Source: JACPYM01 sp963699175
GTDB taxonomy: Bacteria; Acidobacteriota; Blastocatellia; RBC074
Direction of reading: 5' to 3'
NCBI GenBank assembly: GCA_963699175.1
Contig: OY969418.1
Location: 8,308,001-8,372,000, forward strand
DNA: 64,000 nt
Shown here: piece by piece, positions 17,858 to 27,414 of the stretch
Position numbering within the stretch: position 1 is the first letter of the stretch
Layout: every line of letters starts with the position of its first letter
Made by a program: the position numbers and the translations under genes
The notes under the pieces: model-generated
The model's input: the letters and a program-made list of their open reading frames with translations, nothing else
The model's database searches: none
Told to the model about the DNA's origin: nothing

Positions 17858-20377
17858 TTAAGCTTTGGCTTCGCCGACTACGCGGAAACCGACCAGCGGG
17901 TCACGCAGGTCGGGCTGATGATTGCTGCGCCCGGCGCTGCGGCAATAGTTGGGCAGGCTGTACCACGAGCCACCACGCAAGATTCTGGACGTGCCGGTGG
18001 CTGACCCGGCTGGATTGACGTTGGAGCTGTGGCTGTAATAGTCCGCCGAGTACCAGTCCTGACACCACTCCCAGACGTTGCCATGCATGTCGTATAAGCC
18101 CCAGCCGTTCGGTTTCTTCTCGCCGACTGGGTGTGTGTGATTGCTGGAATTGACGAGCGACCAGGCGTATTGGGAGAGTAATTCTTCTTCGTCACCGTAG
18201 TTGAATTGCGTGTAGGTGCTGGCGCGGCAGGCAAACTCCCATTCGGCCTCAGACGGCAGGCGGTAGAGGCGGCCAGTCGCATAGCTCAGACGACGACAGA
18301 ATTCGATGGCTTCATCCCAGGTCACACTATCAATGGGATGATTGTTGCCGATGAAGTGGCTGGGGTTGGTGCGCATGACGGCGCGCCATTGAGATTGTGT
18401 GATGGGATATTTGCCGATGTAAAAGGGCGAGAGAGTCACGCGATGTTGCGGGTATTCGTCGGCATAGCCACGCTGGTCGGGCGAACCCATCAAAAACTCG
18501 CCGCCGGGAATAGCGTGCATCTCCAAGCGCACGTTCAACGCGATGACTTCTGTGTACGAGCGCATCCCTTTGGGCGTGCCGCCGGCCACCGTGGGATTGT
18601 TGATGATGCCAGTCAAATCAATGTTCGGCAGCTTATCGCCCTGGCTAGGCTTTTCGACCTCCGGTGGTGGCTCCGACTCGGAGATGAATGATTGAATGCT
18701 TGGTTCAGCTACTTGAGATGTCCGTTGGAAAACTGGCTGCGATGACGGTCGCGACCTGTGGCTGCGTGGTGGCGGGTCGTTAATAAACGCCACAGGGGTG
18801 GGCGGTGCTGTCCTGGATTGCGATTTGTTGATGCCTGACTGGGCTTTCGACCTGCTTGAAACATCCGGCTGAGGTTTGCTCGCCGCTGCTTCGACTGGTT
18901 CTGCCGCGTTATTTTCGACTGGTTTACCGTCGTCTTTGTGTTCAATGAAGACGAGGCTGGTCGGGCGCATCTCGGCTGACTTGCTTGCTGCCTGTGCAGC
19001 ATCGGTTGCCACAGATGGAGTCGTTTGCAACGCTGGCGCCTGCGCCACTAGCTCAGCCAACAGCGCTTCATCGGCAATGGGGTCTGGGATGGTGTCAAAT
19101 GGATCGCCGTCTGCCCCGAAGGCTCCGCTGGGCGGGTTTGTTCGCACAGCATCAGAAGGCCAGGCAACTGCTTGGTCTACCATCTGACGACCAGACTTTG
19201 CCTGGGTCGAATTCGGTGGGACGGATGTTCCGGCACGATTGGATTTGGGCGCATCTTTCTGCCGCTTGACGCTAGGCAGAGGCGCCTCCGCTACAACGGG
19301 CGCTCCCTTTTCTTTTTGTTCATGCGCTGAAGGGATAGCAACAACTTGCGCAGACTCGACCACCAGCGGAGTTACAGCGGCTGGATCACCCACATTGTTT
19401 TTATAAGACGCCGCTGCTCTGAAGCTCGCCACTGGCTCGCTCGGCTTTTGTGCCGGGTGTTGTGGGTAAGAGTTAAAAGTCAATTCCGACAAAATGCCTG
19501 AATCGGTCGGTCTGGCCTTTGCGCGAGCTTCGCGCAGCGTTTCGCGCATCGCTAACGCTGTAGGCGGACGTTCGTTTTGGTTGAGCGAGGAGGCGCGTTG
19601 AAGCGCCTCAGAGATCGCCATTGGGAACTTCGGATTGATCTCGTGAATCGGGCGCAATGGGTCGGGTTGCGCACTCAGCGTATCAATCGCGCGCGAGACA
19701 GCGTCGGGCGGCATCTGTCCCGTCAGCAGGCAATGCATCGTGACGGCTAGTGAATAGATGTCACTGCGCGCATCCGTACCGGAACCGCGCATCTGTTCTA
19801 GCGGCGCATAATTGGGCGTGTAGCCCTGAATGCTGGCGCTGCCCAGCGTCATCCCGGACACGGCGCCTTTGGCTAGACCGAAATCGAGCAAAATGATCTG
19901 GCCATTGGGCATCACCTTCAGGTTTTGTGGCTTGATGTCGCGATGGATGATCGGCGGTTGGTGCGTGTGCAGGTAATGCAAGGCGTCCATCAATTGGTCG
20001 CCCCACTCAAGCACTGTGTCGAACGTGAATGGCCCTAAGCTCTTTTCGATCCGTTCGGTGAGCATCTCGCTCAAGTCCTGCCCAGGAATGAACTCCATCA
20101 CGAAGAACTGGCCGCCATCTTCCGCGATGAAATAATCAATTACGCGAGGCAGCGCGTTGTGGCGTAGGCCGTAGAGCAAGCGCGCTTCACGTTCGAAGGC
20201 CGCGCGCGATTGCTCGTCCACGAAGCGCGATTTTTTCAAAATTACGGTGCCGCGCAGATTGAGGTCAATCCCGCGATAGATCAACCCCATCCCGCCTTTG
20301 TCATTGAACACCGCTTCGACCTGATAGCGGTGGTTCAACACCATCCCTTCAATTGTTCCCGTTGTTTCTTGGCTCAC
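17858..20377 (-). CDS. Ser/Thr protein kinase fused to a formylglycine-generating-enzyme-like (SUMF1) domain
   Basis: An 839-residue product starting at GTG 20377 with an AGGTG site upstream. Residues about 15-285 are a Hanks-type kinase: glycine loop near 25-33, Lys48 or Lys49 as the ATP lysine, His145-Arg146-Asp147 with Lys-Pro-Gln-Asn, Asp165-Phe-Gly, and a Pro-Leu-Glu-Gln activation-segment end. Residues about 290-610 are a Pro/Ser/Ala-rich linker without a hydrophobic segment, so the protein appears cytosolic. Residues about 615-836 match the FGE-sulfatase fold: Pro-Gly-Gly-Glu-Phe-Leu-Met-Gly-Ser, Trp-Asp-Glu-Ala, Leu-Pro-Ser-Glu-Ala-Glu-Trp-Glu, Gly-Asn-Val-Trp-Glu-Trp, Arg-Gly-Gly-Ser-Trp and a final Gly-Phe-Arg-Val-Val. 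Such bacterial domains often serve as ligand-binding or modification modules. A perfect palindrome lies just upstream of its ribosome site. Confidence 0.9.
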   Translation of the reverse strand: MSQETTGTIEGMVLNHRYQVEAVFNDKGGMGLIYRGIDLNLRGTVILKKSRFVDEQSRAAFEREARLLYGLRHNALPRVIDYFIAEDGGQFFVMEFIPGQDLSEMLTERIEKSLGPFTFDTVLEWGDQLMDALHYLHTHQPPIIHRDIKPQNLKVMPNGQIILLDFGLAKGAVSGMTLGSASIQGYTPNYAPLEQMRGSGTDARSDIYSLAVTMHCLLTGQMPPDAVSRAIDTLSAQPDPLRPIHEINPKFPMAISEALQRASSLNQNERPPTALAMRETLREARAKARPTDSGILSELTFNSYPQHPAQKPSEPVASFRAAASYKNNVGDPAAVTPLVVESAQVVAIPSAHEQKEKGAPVVAEAPLPSVKRQKDAPKSNRAGTSVPPNSTQAKSGRQMVDQAVAWPSDAVRTNPPSGAFGADGDPFDTIPDPIADEALLAELVAQAPALQTTPSVATDAAQAASKSAEMRPTSLVFIEHKDDGKPVENNAAEPVEAAASKPQPDVSSRSKAQSGINKSQSRTAPPTPVAFINDPPPRSHRSRPSSQPVFQRTSQVAEPSIQSFISESEPPPEVEKPSQGDKLPNIDLTGIINNPTVAGGTPKGMRSYTEVIALNVRLEMHAIPGGEFLMGSPDQRGYADEYPQHRVTLSPFYIGKYPITQSQWRAVMRTNPSHFIGNNHPIDSVTWDEAIEFCRRLSYATGRLYRLPSEAEWEFACRASTYTQFNYGDEEELLSQYAWSLVNSSNHTHPVGEKKPNGWGLYDMHGNVWEWCQDWYSADYYSHSSNVNPAGSATGTSRILRGGSWYSLPNYCRSAGRSNHQPDLRDPLVGFRVVGEAKA

Positions 20378-20391
20378 TGCAAATCACCTGG

Positions 20392-20409
20392 GGAAATCGC
20401 GATTTCCCA
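20392..20409. promoter_or_regulatory. Perfect 18-bp palindrome in the kinase gene leader, candidate operator
   Basis: GGGAAATCGCGATTTCCC reads the same on both strands and sits 14 bases upstream of the GTG start of the kinase-FGE gene, just before its ribosome site. An uninterrupted even palindrome at this place suggests a dimeric repressor site or an RNA hairpin that affects translation. No second copy was noticed in the window. Confidence 0.45.
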
Positions 20410-20595
20410 CTCAAACACCTCTCCGATTTCACCTCTTGAGCTGAACTAGCGGGAGAGGGTGGGGTCTGGAACTCCTCTGCTTCTGCCGCCCAGATGCACT
20501 TGATTACATCTGTGATCGCCTTCGCTTCTCCATCCGGCACGGGCGTGCTAGGTAGATTGCGCTAAGAGTTGAGTGAATGTTTACCATAATTCAGC

Positions 20596-21522
20596 TTAGC
20601 GCGCCAACCACATTTTTATCGTTTTGGTCACAAACTCCGAGGCGTCCTGCTGGACGAAGTGGCCGGACTTGGGCACCGTGACCAGCGTCAAGTCCTTTTC
20701 CAGCCATTCCCAGGTGTTATTGAGCGCGCCTGGTAGTAATGCCGTATCACCAAGGCCGTGGATCATTAAAACAGAGCATTGGACTTTCGGGAGCGGGTCT
20801 TTAATCTCTTGATATGGCTCGCGCGGATAGTTGCGTTTGTAATAATTGAGCATCGCTTCCAGGTCTGACCGTTTGAAAGCTTCGATATATTTCTGTTTGG
20901 CTTCCGGGTCTTTCACCCAGAAGGCAATCGCTTCGGGCGTAATTTTTGTGTGCGCATCGGGTTGCTGAAAGTTGCGCGCATACTGAGAGTTCTTCTGTTG
21001 TTGCGGATTATTGGCTAATTCGCGCGTCAGGCCTTGCGGATGAGGCAAGTTCAGAATGATCAACCTCTCGACCATTTGTGGCTGCGTCATCGCGAGCATC
21101 CACGAGACCATCCCGCCCCAATCGTGCCCGACGATGATCGCTTTGTCGCGCTTGTGATGCTTGATGACTGCCACAACATCGCCAACCAGCAGGCGCATAT
21201 CGTAATTCTCGACGCCTTTCGGCTTGTCGCTTAGATTGTAGCCGCGCTGGTCAATCGCCACAACGCGATAGTCTTTTGAGAGTGCCGCCATCTGATCGCG
21301 CCACGTGTACCAGAAATCTGGGAAGCCGTGAATCATCACCACCAAGGGCGCATCTTTGGATCCCAGCGCGGCGTAGTGAATCTTGACGCCGCCCGAGTCA
21401 GCGTAGCCGTGTTCGACCAGCTTCTCAATATCGCTGTTATCAGCAACGACGGAAACGGTCAATACTGCGCTGACCAATAGCGCAGCAACGAAGAGATAAA
21501 ACAGAGAAGTTCCAGTGTGCAT
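20596..21522 (-). CDS. Exported alpha/beta hydrolase, epoxide hydrolase / haloalkane dehalogenase type
   Basis: A 308-residue product. Residues 1-27 are a signal peptide or anchor. The alpha/beta-hydrolase core shows His-Gly-Phe-Pro (residues 65-68, oxyanion loop), Gly-His-Asp134-Trp-Gly-Gly with Asp instead of Ser as nucleophile, and a late Ser-Gly-His-Phe that supplies the catalytic His near residue 287. An Asp nucleophile with HGFP is the signature of soluble epoxide hydrolases and related dehalogenases, which act by an ester intermediate. The signal peptide suggests periplasmic action, which is less common for this family. It lies 26 bases after the dehydratase gene on the same strand, so the two are probably co-transcribed. 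Confidence 0.88.
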   Translation of the reverse strand: MHTGTSLFYLFVAALLVSAVLTVSVVADNSDIEKLVEHGYADSGGVKIHYAALGSKDAPLVVMIHGFPDFWYTWRDQMAALSKDYRVVAIDQRGYNLSDKPKGVENYDMRLLVGDVVAVIKHHKRDKAIIVGHDWGGMVSWMLAMTQPQMVERLIILNLPHPQGLTRELANNPQQQKNSQYARNFQQPDAHTKITPEAIAFWVKDPEAKQKYIEAFKRSDLEAMLNYYKRNYPREPYQEIKDPLPKVQCSVLMIHGLGDTALLPGALNNTWEWLEKDLTLVTVPKSGHFVQQDASEFVTKTIKMWLAR

Positions 21523-21548
21523 TTTTTGCTCCCTTCAAGTGTTCGGGG

Positions 21549-23745
21549 TTAATCACTTGCTCGTGCCAGATGGCTCTGCGCAGTTTCAGGCAAGGCTAGC
21601 GTGGCGGCCGCAGCCAGAGCCTGCGGCACGACACCGCGTGACGAATCAGTCACATTATCCATTCTATTTGTTGGGACAATGACCAGCCGACGCTGCTCAA
21701 TGTGTCTCAATCGTTCTTGCCCTAGCGTCTGTCGTTCAGTAGCTAAGTCGCCCGTGAAAGCTAGCGCCTCACCGCGTTCACGCAGCGCCGCTCGATCAAT
21801 CAGTGTAATCGCACGCGCCCGCAGATTGGTTTGCAAAAGATCGCCGGTTTGCAGGTACAAAATCCCTCCGCCGCGCCGCGCTTCGGGCGTGATGTGGCCG
21901 ATGGCCGCGCCGTAAGACACACCGGAATAACGCCCGTCGGTCAACAGCAGCGCCAGCTTCTTCAAGTGGCGATTTGCGTTGATGTGCTGCATCGGCGTAA
22001 ACATTTCAGGCATGCCGAAGGCTTCGGGGCCTTGCCCGCTGATGACGACAGCGAACTTGATCAGATTCTCGCGCAGCAGATAATCAAAGAGCGCCGCGTG
22101 GTCGAGCGCAGCAAGCTCTTCAAGCAGCGGTTGCCGCGCGTTGTGTTCGTAAATCCGTCGCAAGTCTTGCGGCGTCAAACCCGGATGCTGTTTGAGTGAT
22201 TCCAGAAAATGATCGTCAAGCAGCTTGGCATTGGCTTCGTCTTCGTTCTCGAAATAAATGACGACTGCCAGCTTGGCATCGAACTCATCAAGCTGCGCAT
22301 CGCTCATCCCACTGATCTTCACTACCGCAGACTCGAAGAAGTTGCCGGTCAGCACGTCAATCCCGCTGATCGGGCGACGTGGCTTGGAGAGAATAATCGG
22401 ATTCTGCTTCACGCCTTCAGCAGAAAGATTGGTCGTATCAGCCAAGCGCGCGCGCCACGTCGTGCCCGTGGCCGTCGGCGCATCCAACGTCACTGGCACG
22501 CCGTTGCGTTGCAACTCGTACATCACCGTTTCCATGCCGCGAATCTGTCCGGTGCAGCATTGTTGCGCTAGCTCGAAGATTGTGCGCCCCTGCGTCAGGC
22601 TGTAATCGAATAGATCGGGAATCGGCGTGGCGCGGCGGATGCGGTCATAATCCCAGATCGAGAAATCCACGCCCGCCGCAATCAGGCAAGCGACGAAGTG
22701 CATCATCAGATTGGTCGAGCCGCCGGTGGTCGAATGAATACGCACGGCGTTTTCCAGGTTGTGCTTGACCATCTCGGAAACTGAGTACTCGGGCTTGTTG
22801 CAGTAGCTGAAGAGTGCATCCACCGCAGCGTTGACACGCTCCTGATCGGGCGGCGCAGTCAACAATTCGAGCGCGGGATGCACCAAGCCCATCGCCGCGA
22901 CGATGTGACGTGATGAATTGCCCGTGCCGTTGAAAGCGCAGATGCCGCCCTTGCCATCGCAGGTGTGCACAGCCAGCCGTTTTTCCAGGTCTTTGCGTTT
23001 CGCTTGCGCCAAGCAAACCTGCCGCGACTGCGCGCGTGAAGACACCTTGAAAAGCTTGGTTCGTAGTGCATTGCAACACGTAAGCCAACGCGTCGCGCAA
23101 ATCATCGGCAATGCCCAACTGGTCGGCTGATTCGGCCTGCTGCGCTAGTGCTTCAATCTCCTGGCGCAAATCTGCTGGGATCGTGCCGCCTTTGAGCACG
23201 TGTGCGGGCGCGAAGGTGGCGAAGACGGGCGCATCGCCGCGCGCTTGACGTGTGAGGTCGAGCGCCGCGAGCGCCGTGATGGCTGCTGTCGGTTGTTTGT
23301 CGCAGCCTTGAATAACAAAAGCTCCGTGATAGCACTGCGCCTCCATCTGGTTGACGATCATCGCCGTCATTGCATTGCGCGATTCGAGCGAGTAACACAT
23401 CCCAGCGTTTGATTGCGCTGTGCCGTCGCAAAGCACTGGCGTCGAAAACGAGAAGGGTACGCCGCCCTGTTGCCAGATGCGCACTGCCGCGCGGGCCGTC
23501 GTCTCGTAATCCATGATGTGCGCCGGATGATCGGGCGAGCCGCCGATGATGGCGATGCGCGGCGCATTGTTGTCCAGACGTTCGACGATTTCGGCCAGCG
23601 GATAGTGCAAATCGCGCACGCCTAACAATAGCCGCGCGCGATCCAGCAAGCCTGCGACGCAAATCGGCTCGTTCGCCTTGCCCTGCACTTCGCGTTGATA
23701 GGGATTGTCGCCGCGTGTGATGCGAATCGGTTCAGCCACGGTCAA
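21549..23745 (-). pseudogene. IlvD/Edd-family dehydratase, broken by one frameshift
   Basis: Two overlapping minus-strand frames (23745-22645 and 23111-21549) together encode one dehydratase of about 730 residues. The first gives the N-terminal half: Asp-Asn-Asn-Ala-Pro-Arg, a Cys-Asp-Gly segment and Gln-Gly-Cys-Asp-Lys-Gln-Pro, matching the first and second iron-sulfur cysteines of the family. Homology leaves that frame near 23000-23020 and resumes in the next with Cys-Asp-Gly-Lys-Gly-Gly-Ile-Cys, Ser-Thr-Thr-Gly-Gly-Ser-Thr-Asn and Leu-Thr-Asp-Gly-Arg-Tyr-Ser-Gly-Val-Ser. The start is TTG at 23745 behind GAGG. Members dehydrate sugar acids or dihydroxy acids; the length resembles sugar-acid dehydratases more than IlvD (about 560-620). 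Substrate unknown. The shift could be a real mutation or a sequence error. Confidence 0.8.
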
Positions 23746-23769
23746 TGCACCTCATCATTGGAACTGAAG

Positions 23770-23870
23770 AAATAGACAGGATGAACAGGATTTTCCAGGA
23801 TTAAGTAGGGGCACGTAACTTAGTGCCGCTCCTCTCATCCTGAAATCCCCGCCCGAACGTTTTGTGGTTT
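23770..23870. repeat. Dispersed repeat copy related to 11998-12050
   Basis: Contains AGACAGGATGAACAGGATT, a short spacer, then CGTTTTGTGGTTTGAG. The same two words, inverted relative to each other, are found at 11998-12050. It lies just upstream of the dehydratase start. It is an intergenic repeat of unknown role. Confidence 0.45.
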
Positions 23871-24203
23871 GAGCTAGGAAAGCGCAACCGTAGCAGGCTG
23901 GCCCGCAAAAGGCAAAGAGAGATGTTGCGGCGGCTGAGACAAAGTGGAACTTTTGCTCTGGCATGGCGTAATCACCGCTTAAGTTTTTCGCACAAAAAGT
24001 TTTTTTTGAAACTACCTTTCTGAACCAGTCGTCTATCCAGCTAGGTTGTCCCTAAACGATACTGCTGATAACAAGTTGCAACCGAAAAGAGCAAAAGCTG
24101 AACCGCTCTCGCTGGTTCAGACAATTCACAAATCTTCAGGCGGTGGCTGGCTCCAATGGCCAGTTCGGTTTTGAGGAGAAGGATCAACCAAGGAAATAAC
24201 TCA
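23871..24203. other. Intergenic stretch, likely promoter of the TonB-dependent receptor
   Basis: No supported gene. The short minus-strand frame at 23755-23964 is low-complexity and overlaps the repeat. An A/T-rich tract with a run of nine T near 23997-24010 is the only marked composition feature. The leader of the receptor gene, ending in AAGGAAATAACTCA, forms the right part. Confidence 0.4.
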
Positions 24204-27200
24204 ATGAAAACTCTCATCGCACGCATCATTACTGCTACTTTGAGTCTTTGTTTGTTATTCAGTCTGGCCTATGCGCAAGGCAATTCGACCGTGCGCGGCC
24301 AGGTTTTAGACGAACTCGGCTATTCCATCCCCGGCGCTAACATCACGCTGACGGCGGCTGATGGCAAGGTGCGCAACGCCACTACCAACGTCCAGGGCGA
24401 GTTCGTCATTAACAACGTACAGCCCGGCCTCTACACACTTTCCAGCGAATTCAAAGGCTTTCAAACTTTTGTCCAACGCGATTTGAAAGTGCCGACCGGC
24501 AACGCGCCGCTCGCTTTGAAGATGAATGTCGAGGCGGTCAGCGAAGTGATCGAGACGAAGATGAACAGCGATAACGTCAACGTCGAACCCGATCAGAACC
24601 TCAACGCCACCGTGCTGGGCGAAGATTTCATCAAAAACCTGCCGGACAACGAAGACGACCTGCGCGACTTCCTGCAAGCTCTGGCCGGGCCTTCGGCTGC
24701 CGCTGGCAACGGGCAGGGCGCACAAATCCTGGTGGATGGTTTTACCGGCGGGCGCTTGCCGCCGCGCGAAGCCATTATGCAGATTCGTATCAATCAGAAT
24801 CCTTTCTCGCCGGAATTTTCCGGCAACGGTTTCGGACGTATCGAGATCATCACGCGCCCGGGCAATGATAATTGGCGTGGCAGCGGTGGCTGGGGCTATC
24901 GCAACTCGGTGCTGGATGCGCGCAACGCCTTCGCTACGGTCAAGCCTGATCAGCAACTCAATCGGCTCAATTTCAATTTTGGCGGGCCGCTCATCAGGAA
25001 GAAGATGTCGTTCAACGTCTTCGCCGACCGCAATGTTACTAGCGGCGAAAACACGACCTTTGGGCAAAACCTCGACGGCTTTTTTTCTATCAACGTGCCG
25101 TCAGAGAGTGTCAACACCAATATCGGGGTACGCACCGACTATTTAGTCAATCAGAAGAACACGCTCAACACTTCCTATAATTTCAGCCGGCGTAACAGCG
25201 TCAATCAGGAGTTTTCCAGCGGCGGCTTCGCTGGCGGTTTTGGCGGCGCTGTCTTCATCGGTGGCGGTGGTGGCGGCGGCGGCGGTGGTTTTGGCGGCGG
25301 CGGCGGTGGCGGTGGCAACAACCGCTTGCCGGAGAGCGGCTCAGACCGCACGAGCTACACGCATAATCTGCGTCTAGCGGATACCTGGATCATCAGCGCC
25401 AAGATGATTCACGAAGCGCGCCTGCAATTCGAACATGATACCAGCGAGCAAACGCCGCACTTCAACGGCGTCGCGATCAATGTGCTCGACTCCTTTATTG
25501 GCGGCGGCTCGACTTGCTGTCCCAACAACCTGAAGCAGACCGGCATCGAATATCAAGACTATGTGACCTATACCGGCAAAGGCGCAAAGCACACGCTCAA
25601 AGGCGGCGTACAGCTACAGTGGGATAAGTTCGAAAATCTCAGCGGTAGCAATTTCAATGGTTCGTACACCTTCTCGAACCTGGATGCTTACCGGCTGGCG
25701 CTGAGCGATCCGACCAATCCGCTGGCGCGCGCCCAGCAGTTCTCGATCAACCGTGGCAATCCGTTGATCGAATACTCGATGTTCCGTGGCTCGTTGTTTA
25801 TCAACGATGACTGGCGCGTTAAACAATCGCTGACCTTCTCTTACGGCTTGCGCTACGAATTCCAGAATCATCTGGACGACAAGATCAATTTCGCGCCGCG
25901 CATCGGGATTGCCTGGTCGCCGTTCAAGAGCCGCAAGACCACGATTCGTGGTGGCGGCGGCATCTTCTATGACCGGCTGAGCAACGGCGCTTATCAAAAT
26001 TCGATCCGTTATAACGGCCAGTTACAACAGAGCTTCACCGTGCGGAGTGGCCCTGGCATACCCGGAGCCATCTTTGCGCCGACGACGGAAGAAGCTCTCC
26101 GGCTCAATCAAACCGCCCTCGGCAATCCGGCGGCGCAGACCTTGCGCCCGCTGGCGTCAGATTTGAAAGCGCCTTACGACCTCAATGGCAGTATTGCGCT
26201 CGAGCAGCAATTGCCCAGGGGGATGGTTGCCTCGTTGACTTACAACTTCTTCCGTGGGGTAAACCAATTCCGCACGCGCAATATCAACGCGCCGACCGGT
26301 TTTGTAGCTGACCCAACTACCCCTGGCAGACTGCTGCCGATCTGTCCCAATCCTTCGTGCGGCATTATCCAACAGACCGAATCATCGGCGCTGAGCGAGA
26401 CTAACCGTATTACATTTGGTCTCAATCGCCGCGCTGGCCGCGTGATGATCTTCGGCAACTACAATCTCTCCTTTATCAGGTCGAACGGCGAAGGCACACC
26501 GGCGGACAATTACAACCTCGCTGCCGAATGGGGGCGTTCAAACGGTGACCGGCGTCATTCCTTCTTCACCGGTGGTTTCATCACCTTGCCCCACGGCTTC
26601 CGGCTCAATACAAACATCAACGCCAGCACCGGCGGCCCGTTCAACATCACGACCGGCACTGACGACAATCGCGACGGTTCATTCTCTGATCGTCCGACAG
26701 GGTTGGCGCGCAATGCCGATCTACTGCCGAGCTTCTATTCATTGCCGGTATTCAGCCGGACAATCACCTCTAACCAAACCTGCGGCAACATCACAAAAGG
26801 CCAGCCAAACGTGGTCTTGCGTGATTATCTGCAAAGCTGTTATCCCAATGGTGTCAGCGCGCAAAGCCCGGGCACCTTCCTCGTCAACATGAACCTGAGC
26901 AAGACCTTTGGTTTCGGCAAACGAGCGCAAAACAATAATGCTCAAGCCCAGGCTGGCGGTGAGGGTGGCGGTCGTGGTGGTCGCGGCGGCGGTGGCGGCG
27001 GTGCCCGTGGCGGCGGTGGCGGCGGTCGTGGCGGCGGCGGTGGCGGCGGCGGCGGCCCGCGCGGTGGTGGTGGCCCCGGCGGTGGCTTTGGTGGCGGCCC
27101 GATGATGATGGGTGGCCCTGGTGGTAATGGGGAAAGTGCCCGTTTCAACGTGACTTTCCAAGTGGGTGTCACTAATCTGCTCAATCGGGTCAACTTTGGC

Positions 27201-27296
27201 AACTACAGCGGCACGCTCGGTACGTCCTTCTTCGGCATTCCGAGCCGCGCCGGCAATGCACGGCAATTGAACTTTGACGTGCGGTTTAACTTCTAA
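24204..27296 (+). CDS. Oar-like TonB-dependent outer-membrane receptor with extreme Gly-rich loops
   Basis: The ATG at 24204 is chosen over an upstream in-frame ATG at 24156 because AAGGA lies 9 bases before it and it begins a clean signal peptide (Met-Lys-Thr-Leu ... Ala-Tyr-Ala-Gln). The mature protein starts with a carboxypeptidase-regulatory-like beta domain of about 85 residues (Val-Arg-Gly-Gln-Val-Leu-Asp ... Gly-Glu-Phe), then a plug-like region and a long beta barrel with alternating aromatic strands, ending in Phe-Asp-Val-Arg-Phe-Asn-Phe, the C-terminal aromatic signature of outer-membrane barrels. The length of 1,030 residues fits the acidobacterial SusC/Oar-like group. Two poly-Gly regions (bases about 25255-25320 and 26950-27130) are unusual. 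The ligand is unknown. A strong terminator follows. Confidence 0.88.
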   Translation: MKTLIARIITATLSLCLLFSLAYAQGNSTVRGQVLDELGYSIPGANITLTAADGKVRNATTNVQGEFVINNVQPGLYTLSSEFKGFQTFVQRDLKVPTGNAPLALKMNVEAVSEVIETKMNSDNVNVEPDQNLNATVLGEDFIKNLPDNEDDLRDFLQALAGPSAAAGNGQGAQILVDGFTGGRLPPREAIMQIRINQNPFSPEFSGNGFGRIEIITRPGNDNWRGSGGWGYRNSVLDARNAFATVKPDQQLNRLNFNFGGPLIRKKMSFNVFADRNVTSGENTTFGQNLDGFFSINVPSESVNTNIGVRTDYLVNQKNTLNTSYNFSRRNSVNQEFSSGGFAGGFGGAVFIGGGGGGGGGGFGGGGGGGGNNRLPESGSDRTSYTHNLRLADTWIISAKMIHEARLQFEHDTSEQTPHFNGVAINVLDSFIGGGSTCCPNNLKQTGIEYQDYVTYTGKGAKHTLKGGVQLQWDKFENLSGSNFNGSYTFSNLDAYRLALSDPTNPLARAQQFSINRGNPLIEYSMFRGSLFINDDWRVKQSLTFSYGLRYEFQNHLDDKINFAPRIGIAWSPFKSRKTTIRGGGGIFYDRLSNGAYQNSIRYNGQLQQSFTVRSGPGIPGAIFAPTTEEALRLNQTALGNPAAQTLRPLASDLKAPYDLNGSIALEQQLPRGMVASLTYNFFRGVNQFRTRNINAPTGFVADPTTPGRLLPICPNPSCGIIQQTESSALSETNRITFGLNRRAGRVMIFGNYNLSFIRSNGEGTPADNYNLAAEWGRSNGDRRHSFFTGGFITLPHGFRLNTNINASTGGPFNITTGTDDNRDGSFSDRPTGLARNADLLPSFYSLPVFSRTITSNQTCGNITKGQPNVVLRDYLQSCYPNGVSAQSPGTFLVNMNLSKTFGFGKRAQNNNAQAQAGGEGGGRGGRGGGGGGARGGGGGGRGGGGGGGGGPRGGGGPGGGFGGGPMMMGGPGGNGESARFNVTFQVGVTNLLNRVNFGNYSGTLGTSFFGIPSRAGNARQLNFDVRFNF

Positions 27297-27317
27297 ACGC
27301 TTCACCAAGCGAGCCTC

Positions 27318-27375
27318 AAGGGCTTGGCAAACGGGCGAATTGAGCCTTGCTTTGCCAAGCCCTTTGATTTTGTTG
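27318..27375 (+). terminator. Rho-independent terminator of the TonB-dependent receptor gene
   Basis: Arms 27318-27331 and 27351-27364 pair perfectly over 14 bases (AAGGGCTTGGCAAA and its complement) around a 19-base loop, followed by TGATTTTGTT. It starts 22 bases after the receptor stop. Confidence 0.8.
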
Positions 27376-27414
27376 GGTGCGCTCAGCCATAGTTGGAGAG
27401 CACTAGCAAGCGAG

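Noticed and set aside
20349..20540. Short minus-strand frame overlapping the kinase start
   Set aside because: It includes the leader palindrome and the kinase start in another frame; no domain.
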